A stretch of 64,000 nt of DNA from assembly GCA_963837265.1 (NCBI GenBank), contig CAWIMQ010000002.1:496001-560000 (forward strand). The letters are read 5' to 3'. Position numbers and translations under genes: made by a program. Shown one piece after another: positions 32,985 to 41,651 of this stretch. The notes beneath the pieces were generated by a model. It was given only the letters and a program-made list of their open reading frames with translations. It did no database searches and was not told where the DNA came from. Source of the stretch: DATBLE01 sp963837265. GTDB taxonomy: Bacteria > Actinomycetota > Thermoleophilia > Gaiellales > Gaiellaceae. Position 1 is the stretch's first letter; every line of letters begins with the position of its first letter.

Positions 32985-33688
32985 GCGCTCTCCGCGAGTC
33001 GCAGGAATGCCGCCTCGAGGTCCTGCTCGCCGGTCCGCGCGCGCAGGTCGCCCGGCGTCACCGACGCGAGCAGGCGGCCGCCGCGGAGGAGGAGCAGCGA
33101 GTGGCAGCGGTCGGCCTCGTCCATGACGTGGCTGGAGACGAGGAGCGTCGAGCCCCGCTCGGCGAGCGAGTGGAAGAGCCGCCAGAGGTCGCGCCGCAGA
33201 ATCGGGTCGAGCCCGACGGTGGGCTCGTCGAGCACGAGCAGCTCCGGGCGGTTGAGAAGCGCCGTGGCGAGCGACACCCGCGAGAGCTGGCCGCCGGAGA
33301 GGCTCTCGACGAGCTGGTCGGCCTGCGGCCGGAGGTCGACCTCGTCGATCGTCTCCTCGATCCGGGCCGGCGCGACGTGCAGGATCTGCGCGAAGTAGTG
33401 CAGGTTCTCGCGGACGGTCAGGTCGCCGTATACCGACGGCGCCTGGGTCACGTACCCGACGCGGCTGCGCAGCGACGGCGACCCTGCCGGCTGCGCGAGC
33501 ACGCGGACGTCGCCCGCCTCCACGATCTGGACGCCGACGATCGAGCGGATCAGGGTCGACTTCCCCGACCCGCTCGGCCCGAGCAAACCCGTGACCGACC
33601 CGGCGGCGACCTCGAGCGCGAGGTCGTCGAGGACGACCTTCCCCCCACGCCGGACGCGAAGGGCCTTGATCTCGATCGCGCTCCCCAT
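32981..33688 (-). CDS. ABC transporter ATP-binding protein
   Basis: A 235-residue ATPase with Walker A GPSGSGKSTLIRS, Q-loop GYVTQAPSVYGDLTVREN, signature LSGGQLSRVSLATALL and Walker B ELLVLDEPTVGLDP. It is of the DrrA/CcmA-like exporter class. It is coupled to the permease at 32253 and begins 39 bp after the second permease gene, so two half-systems may be one operon. Confidence 0.92.
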   Translation of the reverse strand: MGSAIEIKALRVRRGGKVVLDDLALEVAAGSVTGLLGPSGSGKSTLIRSIVGVQIVEAGDVRVLAQPAGSPSLRSRVGYVTQAPSVYGDLTVRENLHYFAQILHVAPARIEETIDEVDLRPQADQLVESLSGGQLSRVSLATALLNRPELLVLDEPTVGLDPILRRDLWRLFHSLAERGSTLLVSSHVMDEADRCHSLLLLRGGRLLASVTPGDLRARTGEQDLEAAFLRLAESA

Positions 33689-33727
33689 GGAGGCTCACCC
33701 TAGGGAGCGGGCCGGGCGGAGCCGGCG

Positions 33728-34459
33728 CTACACCCGGGCCGTATCGCGCCGGTAGGCGCGCGCCGCGAGCACTCCGAGGACGACCGACCAGCCGGCGACG
33801 ACGGCCCAGCCGGTTCCACCCCACCCCCCGCCGCCGAGCGCGACGTGGTTCGCCTGGACGAGCCAGTAGGAGGGGAGGGCGCGCCCGATGTAGTACAGCG
33901 CCCCGCCGGAGATCGGAAACCACGTCCCCCCGAGCACCGCCAGCACGGCGACGAGGCCGCCGATCGCCGGCCCGATCGCGTCGGCGGTCAGGAGGTGGCC
34001 GAGGAGGACCGCGAGCGCCCCGAACGGGACGAGACCGACCAGGATCAGGCCGGTCATCGCCAGCCACTCGCCCGCGCCGAGCCGCACGCCGAGGATCGCG
34101 CCCGACATGTACAGGAGGCCGAGGCCGACGAGCGCGGTGGCGTAGGCCGTCAGGATCTTCGCCCGGAAGTAGTCGCGCGGAGAGAGCGGCGTCACCCGCA
34201 GCTGCCGGTTCCAGCCCGCCGACCGCTCGGTGGCGATCCGGCCGCCGATCGAGAGCATCGCGTTCATCGCGCCGAACGAGGCGAGCCCGACCATGTAGTA
34301 CAGCGGCGCCGAGAGCCCGCTGCCGCCGAGGTCGTGCTCGCCCTTGTTCGGCCCGGCGATCAGGAAGTAGAGCGCGATCGGGAAGCCGAGCGCGAGCAGG
34401 AAGTAGCGGCGGTTGCGGACCGTGCGGAGGAGCTCGTAGCGCAGGTACGCGACGCTCAC
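33728..34459 (-). CDS. ABC-2 type transporter permease
   Basis: A 243-residue six-segment permease: VSVAYLRYELLRTVRNRRYF, then ERSAGWNRQLRVTPLSPRDY, the ABC-2 exporter signature. GTG 34459 has GGAGG seven bases before it, which decides the start. It follows the ATPase at 34566 with a 106-bp gap. That gap repeats part of the sequence around the GTG start, leaving two similar stretches about 110 bp apart. Confidence 0.88.
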   Translation of the reverse strand: MSVAYLRYELLRTVRNRRYFLLALGFPIALYFLIAGPNKGEHDLGGSGLSAPLYYMVGLASFGAMNAMLSIGGRIATERSAGWNRQLRVTPLSPRDYFRAKILTAYATALVGLGLLYMSGAILGVRLGAGEWLAMTGLILVGLVPFGALAVLLGHLLTADAIGPAIGGLVAVLAVLGGTWFPISGGALYYIGRALPSYWLVQANHVALGGGGWGGTGWAVVAGWSVVLGVLAARAYRRDTARV

Positions 34460-34565
34460 GGCGCAACCTCCGGCCCACGGTCGGAGATGAATCCAAGGCA
34501 AACGGGGAGGTTCCCCGACGGAACCGGCCTCCGGGAGAAGGGGCCGGGCCGAAGGCGGGCGACGC

Positions 34566-35504
34566 TCACGCCGCAACCACGTCCTCGGCGTCCTCCTCCT
34601 CATCGCCGGCGGTCAGCTGCAGGAAGGCCTGCTCCAGCCCGGCCCCGGCGATCTCGAGGTCGCGTGCCTGCGGATAGCGCTCGAGCAGGGCGCGAATCGC
34701 CCGGTCGGAGTCCGAGCAGACGAGGACGACCGCCTCGCCGCGCCGCTCGGCGTGGTTCACGCCCGGGAGCCGCTCGAGCTCGGCGGCGGCCGCGCGCGGC
34801 AGCGTCGCCCTGATCGTCCGCGAGCCGACCATCGCCTTGATCTCCGTCGTCGGCCCGTCGGCCACGACCGAGCCGCGGGCCAGCAGGACCGCCCGGTCGG
34901 CGTACGCGTCCGCCTCGTCCAGGTAGTGCGTCGCGAACAGCACGGTCCGCCCGCGAGAGGCGAAGTCGCGCATCGTCGTCCAGAACACGTGGCGACCCTC
35001 GACGTCCATGCCAACGGTCGGCTCGTCGAGGACGAGCAGGTCCGGGTCGCCGACGAGGGCGATGGCGAAGCGCACCCGCTGGCTCTGACCGCCGGACAGC
35101 TTCTGCGTCCGCTGACCGGCGAGGTCGGCGATGCCCGCCAGGTCGAGGAGGCCGTCGACGTCCAGCGGGCTCGGGTAGAGGGCAGCGGTCATCGCAACGA
35201 GCTCGCGGACGTTCAGGTCGCGGAGCAGCGACCCGGTCTGCAGCATGACGCCGATCCGACCGGCGGCGACCGATACGGCCGGCTCGGCGCCGAAGACCGA
35301 CACCGTGCCGCCGTCGGGACGCCCGAGCCCGAGCAGCAGGTCGAGCGTGGTCGACTTGCCCGCGCCGTTCGGCCCGAGCAGAGCCACCGTCTCGCCGGGC
35401 GCGATCGAGACGTCGATCCCCCGGACGGCGTGCACGACGCGCTGGCCGGTTCGGTACGCCTTCGTGAGCCCGTGCAGCTCGATTCCGGACACTGCGCTCA
35501 CCAC
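34566..35504 (-). CDS. ABC transporter ATP-binding protein, DrrA-like
   Basis: About 312 residues: ELHGLTKAYRTGQRVVHAVR, Walker A GPNGAGKSTTLDLLLG, signature LSGGQSQRVRFAIALV, Walker B LLVLDEPTVGMDVEG and the H-loop FATHYLDEADAYADR. The C-terminal extension (DUF4162-like region after position 230) and an acidic tail EEEDAEDVVAA are typical of multidrug-type exporters. The start is uncertain: GTG at 35504, 35501 or 35492, or farther out at 35540. It probably drives the permease at 33728. Confidence 0.9.
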   Translation of the reverse strand: MVSAVSGIELHGLTKAYRTGQRVVHAVRGIDVSIAPGETVALLGPNGAGKSTTLDLLLGLGRPDGGTVSVFGAEPAVSVAAGRIGVMLQTGSLLRDLNVRELVAMTAALYPSPLDVDGLLDLAGIADLAGQRTQKLSGGQSQRVRFAIALVGDPDLLVLDEPTVGMDVEGRHVFWTTMRDFASRGRTVLFATHYLDEADAYADRAVLLARGSVVADGPTTEIKAMVGSRTIRATLPRAAAAELERLPGVNHAERRGEAVVLVCSDSDRAIRALLERYPQARDLEIAGAGLEQAFLQLTAGDEEEDAEDVVAA

Positions 35505-35563
35505 CGCACGGTACCGATCGGGCACGCCCTTGCGCCGCACCCCCTGTGGACGAACCGTTGCTC

Positions 35564-35595
35564 AATCGTCATACCCCGTGCCAGACACTGGGTGG
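35564..35595. repeat. Decayed single copy of the 50-bp dispersed repeat
   Basis: AATCGTCATACCCCGTGCCA followed by GACACTGGGTG matches the conserved part of the tandem units at 20401 and 46748 with a few changes. It lies between the divergent-free ends of the ABC gene and kbl. Confidence 0.6.
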
Positions 35596-35639
35596 CAAAC
35601 GTCACGAATAAGGCCGTGGCCCGGGCAGGCAGAGAGCGG

Positions 35640-36833
35640 CTACTGGATCAACCCGAGCTCGCTACCGACCTTCTCGAAGGCCGCGAGCGCGCGCTCGACG
35701 TGCTCCTCCTCGATCGCCGCGGACATCTGCACGCGCACCCTCGCCGTCCCTTCCGGGACGACCGGGTAGCCGAACCCGGTGACGAAGACCCCCTCCTCGA
35801 GCAGCCGCTCGCTGAAGCGGATCGCGAACGCCGTCTCGCCGACGATGATCGGGATGATCGCCCCCTTGCCCTCGAGCGGGTTGAAGCCGAGGTCGCGAAG
35901 CCGCCCGCGGAGCACGCGCGTCGAGTCGCGCAGTCTCGCCACCAGCTCGGGCTCGCGCCGGAGGACGCGGACCGCCTCCAGCGCCGAGCAGGCGACCGTC
36001 GGCGGCAGCGCGTTGGAGAAGAGCTGCGGCCGCGAGCGCTGGGCGAGGATGTCGCAGACCTCCTCGCTGGCGGCGACGAACCCGCCGGCCGCCCCGCCCA
36101 GAGCCTTTCCGAGCGTGCTCGTGATCACGTCGATCTCGCCGAGGAGCCCGTGGTGCTCCGCGACGCCGCGCCCGGTCTCGCCCATCACACCGGTGCCGTG
36201 CGAGTCGTCGACCACGACGGTCGCGCCGTGCTCCCGGGCGAGCTCGACGATGTCGGGCAGCTTTGCCAGGTCGCCCTCCATCGAGAAGACGCCGTCCGTG
36301 ATCACGAGCGCCCGCTGCCCGGTCTCCAGCGACTCGAGCTCCTCCCGGAGCGAGTCCATGTCTGAGTGCCGGTAGACGGCCTTGCGCGCGGGCCTCGCCA
36401 GCCGGACGGCGTCGATGATGCTCGCGTGGTTCAGCTCGTCGGAGAGGATCACGGTCGCCTCGTCGGTCAGGCTGGGAATCGCTGCCTCGTTCGCGTTCCA
36501 GCAGGAGACGTAGGTGAGCGCGGCCTCCGTGCCGACGAGCTCGGCCAGCTCGCGCTCGAGCTCGAGGTGCGGCTCGAACGTCCCGCAGATGAAACGAACA
36601 GACGCGGTTCCGGCCCCGTAGCGGCGTAGCCCCTCGATTCCGGCCTCGACCACCTCCGGGCGCGCCGCCAGCCCGAGGTAGTTGTTCGACGAGAGCACGA
36701 GCACGTCGCCGCGGCCCTCCATCTCGACGACCGGGCCCTGCGACGAGCGGAGCGTGTTGAAGCGCTTGTAGGTTCCGGCGTCGCGGAGCGCCTCGAGCTC
36801 GGCGCGCAGCCGGTCGTCGAGGACGGTGCTCAT
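35640..36833 (-). CDS. kbl: Glycine C-acetyltransferase (2-amino-3-ketobutyrate CoA ligase)
   Basis: A 397-residue PLP enzyme that cleaves 2-amino-3-ketobutyrate with CoA to glycine and acetyl-CoA. LSSNNYLGLAARPEV, SDELNHASIIDAVRLARP, VVVDDSHGTGVMGETGRG and the PLP Lys in STLGKALGGAAGG are clear. N-terminal YKRFNTLRSSQGPVVEM is typical of Kbl rather than BioF. It lies on the same strand as the tdh-like gene, 160 bp downstream, giving a threonine-to-glycine pathway. Confidence 0.92.
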   Translation of the reverse strand: MSTVLDDRLRAELEALRDAGTYKRFNTLRSSQGPVVEMEGRGDVLVLSSNNYLGLAARPEVVEAGIEGLRRYGAGTASVRFICGTFEPHLELERELAELVGTEAALTYVSCWNANEAAIPSLTDEATVILSDELNHASIIDAVRLARPARKAVYRHSDMDSLREELESLETGQRALVITDGVFSMEGDLAKLPDIVELAREHGATVVVDDSHGTGVMGETGRGVAEHHGLLGEIDVITSTLGKALGGAAGGFVAASEEVCDILAQRSRPQLFSNALPPTVACSALEAVRVLRREPELVARLRDSTRVLRGRLRDLGFNPLEGKGAIIPIIVGETAFAIRFSERLLEEGVFVTGFGYPVVPEGTARVRVQMSAAIEEEHVERALAAFEKVGSELGLIQ

Positions 36834-36845
36834 CGCCCTCGTCCC

Positions 36846-36962
36846 AGGGACAGTCCCTCAGCCGTGGCCGCAATCGGCACGCGTGGCGCAGATTCCGCGT
36901 GACCACGCCGAGTACCGGCGGCCGTCGTCCCGGTCGGACCGGTCCCAGGGACTGTCCCTGGG
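36846..36962. repeat. Pair of REP-like palindromes, GGGACNGTCCC family
   Basis: AGGGAC-A-GTCCCT at 36846-36858 and the perfect CCCAGGGAC-T-GTCCCTGGG at 36944-36962 lie in the 160-bp gap between tdh and kbl. The cores are the same with the spacer base changed. About 85 bp of ordinary sequence separates them. Confidence 0.7.
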
Positions 36963-36993
36963 GCACGGCGGGAAGGGACGCGTCCGTGTGGGG

Positions 36994-38103
36994 TCACAGG
37001 TGCTGCCACCGCCCCTCCAGGGGGACGCGCTCGCGCACCCGCTCCACGACCGTCTCCGGCGCGCGGCCGCCCGGGTAGAGGACGATCTTGCAGGCCTCGC
37101 CGGCGGCGAGGAGCGCGAACGCCTCCTCGAACTCCTCGAGCGGCAGCTCTCTCGTGATCAGCGGCCGGACGTCGACGACACCGCTCTCGAGCAGCCAGCG
37201 GGTCCGGTACCAGGTCTCGAAGATCCGCCGGCCGTTGAGGGCGAGCACGTCCAGGTTCTTGAAGATCAGCGCCTCGGCGACGTCGATCTCGACCGGCCTC
37301 GCCGGGATCCCGAACAGGATCACCCGGCCGCCGTTTCTCGCGATCCGGAACGAGTCGGCGATCGCCCGCGGCGAGCCCGACATCTCGAAGACGACGTCGA
37401 ACCCGTAGCCCTCGTGGCGGTCGAGGAACCAGGCAGCGGTGTCCGGGGTCTCGTCGGCGTTGACGACCGCGCTCGCCCCCATCTCCTCGGCGAGGCCGAG
37501 CCGGAAAGGCGTCCGGTCGGACGCCATCACCACCGCCGCCCCGGAGGCGCGCGCGATCGCGATCGTGAAGAGACCGATCGGGCCGCAGCCGAGGACCGCG
37601 ACTGCGCGGCCTGCGAGATCCTGCTCGCTGGTCGCGAACACGGCGTTGCCGAACGGCTCCTGGAGGGTGGCGATCTCCGGCGGCATCTTCGCCCGGTCGT
37701 TCCGCCAGATCACCGACTCGGGAACCGCGACGTAGCGGGCGAACGCGCCGTCGCGGTCGACGCCGAGGATCCGGGTCCGCTCGCACATGTGTGCGTGTCC
37801 GGTGCGGCACTGGAAGCAGACGCCGCAGGTGATGTGGCTCTCGGCCGAGACGTAGTCGCCGTTGACGACGTTCCTGACGAGCGAGCCGGTCTCGACGACG
37901 GTGCCCGCAAACTCGTGACCGAGCGTGAGCGGCGGCACTATCCGGCCCTGCGACCATTCGTCCCATGAGTAGATGTGCAGATCGGTGCCGCAGACGCTCG
38001 CGGTCTCGACCTCGACCAAGACCTCGTCCGGCGCCGGCTCCGGGACGGGAACCTCCTCCAGCCGGAGCCCGGGCTCGGCGGCGGCCTTCCTGAGCGCGAG
38101 CAT
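36994..38103 (-). CDS. tdh: L-threonine 3-dehydrogenase (zinc MDR family)
   Basis: A 369-residue zinc-dependent alcohol dehydrogenase. SVCGTDLHIYSWDEWSQGRI is the Tdh catalytic-zinc signature, followed by LGHEFAGTVVE. The structural zinc Cys are in CGVCFQCRTGHAHMCERT and the NAD site is VAVLGCGPIGLFTIAIA. It would oxidise L-threonine to 2-amino-3-ketobutyrate, which the downstream kbl product cleaves. ATG 38103 is the natural start. Confidence 0.88.
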   Translation of the reverse strand: MLALRKAAAEPGLRLEEVPVPEPAPDEVLVEVETASVCGTDLHIYSWDEWSQGRIVPPLTLGHEFAGTVVETGSLVRNVVNGDYVSAESHITCGVCFQCRTGHAHMCERTRILGVDRDGAFARYVAVPESVIWRNDRAKMPPEIATLQEPFGNAVFATSEQDLAGRAVAVLGCGPIGLFTIAIARASGAAVVMASDRTPFRLGLAEEMGASAVVNADETPDTAAWFLDRHEGYGFDVVFEMSGSPRAIADSFRIARNGGRVILFGIPARPVEIDVAEALIFKNLDVLALNGRRIFETWYRTRWLLESGVVDVRPLITRELPLEEFEEAFALLAAGEACKIVLYPGGRAPETVVERVRERVPLEGRWQHL

Positions 38104-38230
38104 GGCGGTCGTCCGACCCACGGCGCAATCATGCCGTTCTCGTCCGCGTGACGCGATCGGTGCCGCCCCCCATCGCCTCTGCGGGTTCTCCCGGATGCAA
38201 CCACGAGGAGGGGCGTCCAGGCTCCGCCCC

Positions 38231-38446
38231 ATGGCGATCAGCTTCCAAGGTCTGCGTAGCGTCGTGAACGTGAAGGCGCAGGCGCCGTGCCCGATGTGCG
38301 GGCAGGACACCTGGGCCGGCGGCGACCGGCTGACGGAGATCGGCACGATCGGCGAGCCGCCAATCGAGGCGCTGCCGTTCGTGTGCACGAACTGCGGGTT
38401 CGTCCGCCTGCACGCGATCCAGCCGCTCGAAACCCTCGACGACTAA
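38231..38446 (+). CDS. Small zinc-ribbon protein
   Basis: A 71-residue protein, MAISFQGLRSVVNVKAQAPC..., with two CxxC pairs, PCPMCGQDTWAGG and FVCTNCGFVRLHAIQP, making a zinc ribbon. The ATG at 38231 lies in a plus-strand position divergent from tdh. It lies 30 bp before the DsbA-like gene. Function unknown; it may bind nucleic acid or protein. Confidence 0.75.
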   Translation: MAISFQGLRSVVNVKAQAPCPMCGQDTWAGGDRLTEIGTIGEPPIEALPFVCTNCGFVRLHAIQPLETLDD

Positions 38447-38476
38447 TCTGACGACGAACCAACGGATCCCCGGACG

Positions 38477-39217
38477 ATGAATCGTCTCCGCAACCGTCGC
38501 GCGCTCATGTACGCCGGCGTCGGCGTGGCCGCCGCCGTCGTCGCCGTCGTCCTGATCCTCGTCAGCGTGCTCGGGTCGAGCGGCAAGAAGAACGCCACGA
38601 CCACATCGGGGCAGACGACGGGAGCGGTCTCGCCGCTTCCGGGCGCGGCCGAGACCGCGCAGGTCTTCCGCGGCATTCCGCAGAAGCTCGAGACCCTCGG
38701 GAAGGCGCAGGCACCGGTGACGATGATCGAGTTCGCAGACCTGCAGTGCCCGTACTGCAAGGACTTCGCGCTGGACGCGTTGCCGTCGGTCGTCCGCACC
38801 TTCGTGCGCACGGGCAAGGTCAAGGTCGTCTTCTACGGGCTTTCCTTCATCGGACCGGACTCGGAGAAGGGGCTACGCGCCGTGTTCGCGGCCGGGCTTC
38901 AGGGCAAGCTCTGGAACTTCCTCGACCTCCTCTACCGCAACCAGGGCGCCGAGAACTCCGGCTGGCTCACCGACGACCTGCTGCGGCGGGTCGGTGCGTC
39001 GATCCCGGGCTTCGACACCGCCAAGATGCTGAAGGACACGCACTCGGCCGCGGTCGACACCGAGCTGACGACCGCGTCGCAGCAGGCGGCGACCGCCGGA
39101 GTGAACTCGACCCCGTCCTTCTTCGCGGGGCCGACCGACGGCACCCTCCAGCCCCTGGACGTCAGCTCACTCACACCCGACGCGTTCCGCCAGGCCCTCG
39201 ACGCGCTGACGCAGTGA
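38477..39217 (+). CDS. Membrane-anchored DsbA-like thiol oxidase
   Basis: A 246-residue protein with an N-terminal anchor (MYAGVGVAAAVVAVVLILVS) and a thioredoxin-like DsbA domain. The active site is FADLQCPYCKDFALDALP and the cis-Pro loop GVNSTPSFFAGP. It likely forms disulfides in exported proteins. The TGA overlaps the start of the VKOR gene (GTGA), and that enzyme would reoxidise it. Confidence 0.9.
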   Translation: MNRLRNRRALMYAGVGVAAAVVAVVLILVSVLGSSGKKNATTTSGQTTGAVSPLPGAAETAQVFRGIPQKLETLGKAQAPVTMIEFADLQCPYCKDFALDALPSVVRTFVRTGKVKVVFYGLSFIGPDSEKGLRAVFAAGLQGKLWNFLDLLYRNQGAENSGWLTDDLLRRVGASIPGFDTAKMLKDTHSAAVDTELTTASQQAATAGVNSTPSFFAGPTDGTLQPLDVSSLTPDAFRQALDALTQ

Positions 39218-39666
39218 CCGACCGCCGGCTTCGCGCCGCGATCGCGGTGCTCGCCCTCGCCGGCGCGGCGGTCGCGGCCTACCTCGTCTACGCCCGCTAC
39301 AGCGGCACGCGTCTCGCCTGCACGACCGGAGGGTGCGAGACCGTCCAGCATTCGAAGTACGCCAAGGCGGCCGGCATCCCGGTCGCCGTGCTCGGGCTCG
39401 CCGCCTACCTCGCCGTCTTCGCGACCGCGCTCTCCGCGCGCATCGAGGCGGCCGCCCTCGGCGCCGCGGTCGTCCTCGCCGGGCTCGCCTTCGGCGTCTA
39501 CCTGATCGTGATCCAGACCGCCGTGATCGACGCGATCTGCCAGTGGTGCATGACGAGCGACGGGATCCTCTTCCTGCTCGCGATCGTGTGCGCCGAACGG
39601 CTGCGGCGGGCTGCGGGAATGCCGCACGGCGCTTCCGCGGGACCACCGATGGCACCGCGCGCGTAG
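39214..39666 (+). CDS. VKOR-family quinone-linked thiol oxidase
   Basis: A 150-residue membrane protein with four hydrophobic segments. Loop cysteines lie in LACTTGGCETVQHSKYAKAA and the active CxxC in DAICQWCMTSDGILF, as in bacterial vitamin K epoxide reductase homologues. It would draw electrons from the DsbA-like partner into the quinone pool. GTG 39214 overlaps the partner's stop. Confidence 0.9.
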   Translation: MTDRRLRAAIAVLALAGAAVAAYLVYARYSGTRLACTTGGCETVQHSKYAKAAGIPVAVLGLAAYLAVFATALSARIEAAALGAAVVLAGLAFGVYLIVIQTAVIDAICQWCMTSDGILFLLAIVCAERLRRAAGMPHGASAGPPMAPRA

Positions 39667-39684
39667 CTCGCTCAGACTCGACCC

Positions 39685-39957
39685 ATGACGAAGCTGTGCG
39701 CGCTGATCGCGGCGATCGGCAACGAGGCGGAGTGCCCCGAGGCGCGCTGCGCCTTCTGGGAGAAGGGCGGCGCGGTCGTCCCGGGCGGATGCGCCGTCGA
39801 GCGTCTCGGGCTCGACCTCTCGAACGTCGACCTCGCCCACTACCTCATCGACCTGCGCCGCGCGATCGAAGGGGCGCGCGACGACGACGCGGCCGCCGAG
39901 GCGCGCCGCGAGCTGGCCGAGCTCGTTCCGCACGATCTCGCCGAGACCGAGAGCTAG
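39685..39957 (+). CDS. Small Cys-containing hypothetical protein
   Basis: A 90-residue protein starting MTKLCALIAAIGNEAECPEA, with CAFWEKGGAVVPGGCAVERL next. The four Cys of the first half may bind a metal or form disulfides. The rest is a charged helix. It follows the VKOR gene by 18 bp, so is probably cotranscribed, and converges with the flavin reductase gene with a 4-bp overlap. No family recognised. Confidence 0.65.
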   Translation: MTKLCALIAAIGNEAECPEARCAFWEKGGAVVPGGCAVERLGLDLSNVDLAHYLIDLRRAIEGARDDDAAAEARRELAELVPHDLAETES

Positions 39958-40511
39958 GCGGCCGCGAGCGCGGCCGGGCGCGACTCCGCGACGAGGGCGT
40001 CGAGGAGCACCGCCAGCCGCTCGCGCAGCTCGTCGTCGAGGAGGTGCCCGGCCTCCTCGAGCCGGACGTGCGCGCGCGGAACGGCGACCTCGCCCTCGAC
40101 CACCCGTGCGCCGGCGACGCGGAGCGCCTTGCGGAGCTCTGCCTGCGCCCAGATGCCGCCGAAGGCCCCTGTGCTGGCGCCGACCACGGCCACAGGCTTC
40201 CCGCGCAGCGCTGCCGCTCCCCGCGGGCGCGAAGCCCAGTCGATCGCGTTCTTGAGCTGGCCCGGGACGGAGCCGTTGTACTCGGGGGTCGCGATCAGCA
40301 CCGCGCCTGCCCGTGCGATCGCGTCGCGCAGCGGGATCACGGCCGGGTGAGGCTCTTCCAGGTCGTCGTCCTCGTCGTACGGCGGCACCGACCTCAGCCC
40401 GTCGAAGAGCTCGAGCTCGACCCCGGCCGGGAGGAGCTCGGCCGCCTCGAGCAGGAGCCTGCGATTGTACGAGTCCCGCCGCAGGCTCCCGTTGATCCCG
40501 AGGACCTTCAC
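39954..40511 (-). CDS. NADPH-dependent FMN reductase
   Basis: A 185-residue flavodoxin-like reductase: VLGINGSLRRDSYNRRLL (FMN phosphate loop), then LIATPEYNGSVPGQLKNAID and VVGASTGAFGGIWAQAELRK. These are signatures of the chromate/azo/quinone reductase family. It starts four bases after the YceI gene and so is probably cotranscribed with it under MarR control. GTG start. Confidence 0.9.
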   Translation of the reverse strand: MKVLGINGSLRRDSYNRRLLLEAAELLPAGVELELFDGLRSVPPYDEDDDLEEPHPAVIPLRDAIARAGAVLIATPEYNGSVPGQLKNAIDWASRPRGAAALRGKPVAVVGASTGAFGGIWAQAELRKALRVAGARVVEGEVAVPRAHVRLEEAGHLLDDELRERLAVLLDALVAESRPAALAAA

Positions 40512-40515
40512 GTCC

Positions 40516-41043
40516 CTACGCCTCCGCCCTGACCAGCTCGAGGTCGGCGGTCAGCCTGACCTCGTTCTCGAGGGCGAGCCCACCGTCCGGCAGCTCCATG
40601 TTCCAGGTCATCCCGAACTCGGTCCGGTCGATGACGGTCTCCAGGCCGATGCCCAGGCGCTCGTTCGCCGGGCCGGCAATCGTGCCCGTGAGGCGAACCG
40701 GCCTGCGGGCGCCGCGAATCTCGAGCTCGCCCTCGACGACCAGCTCGTCGCCCCTGCGGTGGAGCGTGGACGAGGTGAAGCTCACGCGCGGGAACCGGTC
40801 CGCGTCGAAGAAGTCGGGCGAGTGAAGGTGGCCGCTCAGGTTCTCGTCCTGCACCTCGATGCTCGCGGCTCCGGCCGAGCCGCTCAGCGTGCCGTCGGCG
40901 AGGGTCGCCTCGACGTCGCCGACGGTCCCCCTGAAGAGCGAGACGCCGGCGTGCTTGACCGCGAAGCCGACCTGCGAGTGAACCCTGTCCAGCGTCCACG
41001 TCCCGCTGGGGATCGCCTGCTCGGTGTGTGTGATCGTGCTCAT
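40516..41043 (-). CDS. YceI-family lipid-binding protein
   Basis: A 175-residue beta-barrel protein: GTWTLDRVHSQVGFAVKHAG, then SPDFFDADRFPRVSFTSSTL and RTEFGMTWN. YceI proteins bind isoprenoid quinones or lipids. There is no signal peptide here, so it is cytosolic. GAGGAGG lies just before the ATG. The divergent marR gene lies 58 bp away with a palindromic operator between, so YceI and the flavin reductase are probably induced together. Confidence 0.9.
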   Translation of the reverse strand: MSTITHTEQAIPSGTWTLDRVHSQVGFAVKHAGVSLFRGTVGDVEATLADGTLSGSAGAASIEVQDENLSGHLHSPDFFDADRFPRVSFTSSTLHRRGDELVVEGELEIRGARRPVRLTGTIAGPANERLGIGLETVIDRTEFGMTWNMELPDGGLALENEVRLTADLELVRAEA

Positions 41044-41066
41044 GCCGTCCTCCTCGATGCGCTACA

Positions 41067-41088
41067 ATTATTTGCGTGCGCAAACAAT
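41067..41088. promoter_or_regulatory. MarR-type operator
   Basis: TTTGCG (41071-41076), TG, CGCAAA (41079-41084), extended to 41067-41088 by ATTA and CAAT with one mismatch. It fills the AT-rich centre of the yceI/marR divergent region and would cover both promoters, as expected of an autoregulated MarR. Confidence 0.75.
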
Positions 41089-41101
41089 ATAGCAGAGAAA
41101 C

Positions 41102-41593
41102 GTGAGCGGTCAAATATTTACCACGCAAGCTTCTCATCCAGCCGAGATCACGGTCACGACGTGGTCGACGCTCCTGCGGACGCACCAGGCGCTGACCCGC
41201 GAGCTGAACGCTCGCCTGTTCGCCGACCACGGCCTGACCCTGAGCGACTACGAGGCGTTGCTCCATCTGTCCCACGCCGAGGACTGCTCGATGCGGCGGG
41301 TCGATCTCGCCGAGCGGATGCTCCTCAGCCCCTCGGGCGTGACGCGCCTGCTCGACGGGCTCGAGCGGGAGGGCTGGGTGACGAAGGCGAAGTGTGCCGA
41401 GGACGCGCGCGTGACCTACGCGGTGCTCACCGACGAGGGACGCGAGCGGTTCGAGGCAGCCGCGCGCTCGCACCTGCGCCAGGTGCGCGTGGTTCTCGAG
41501 GAGCGGTTCGCGCGCGAGGAGCTGGAGACCCTCGCGGAGTTGCTCGGCCGCCTCCCCGGCGGCCCCGGCGACGGCGAGTCCTGCTCACCCTGA
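41102..41593 (+). CDS. MarR-family transcriptional regulator
   Basis: A 163-residue winged-helix repressor: TWSTLLRTHQALTRELNARL, LTLSDYEALLHLSHAEDCSM, recognition helix MLLSPSGVTRLLDGLEREGW and wing CAEDARVTYAVLTDEG. Cys in EDCSM and AKCAED may sense oxidants or quinone-like compounds. GTG 41102 follows the operator closely; the upstream ribosome site is weak (GAGA). Confidence 0.88.
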   Translation: MSGQIFTTQASHPAEITVTTWSTLLRTHQALTRELNARLFADHGLTLSDYEALLHLSHAEDCSMRRVDLAERMLLSPSGVTRLLDGLEREGWVTKAKCAEDARVTYAVLTDEGRERFEAAARSHLRQVRVVLEERFAREELETLAELLGRLPGGPGDGESCSP

Positions 41594-41623
41594 GAGGTCG
41601 GTCGGGAGCACCCTCCGAAAGCA

Positions 41624-41645
41624 GGGTCAGACCCCGGTCTGACCC
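41624..41645. repeat. REP-like palindrome, GGGTCAGACC family
   Basis: GGGTCAGACC (41624-41633), CC, GGTCTGACCC (41636-41645). It lies between the converging marR and methyltransferase genes, the same type of location as its relative at 21963. Confidence 0.75.
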
Positions 41646-41651
41646 CACCGG

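Noticed and set aside
35640..36833. 8-amino-7-oxononanoate synthase (bioF) for the PLP enzyme
   Set aside because: N-terminal region and linkage with a threonine dehydrogenase favour kbl; no biotin genes nearby.
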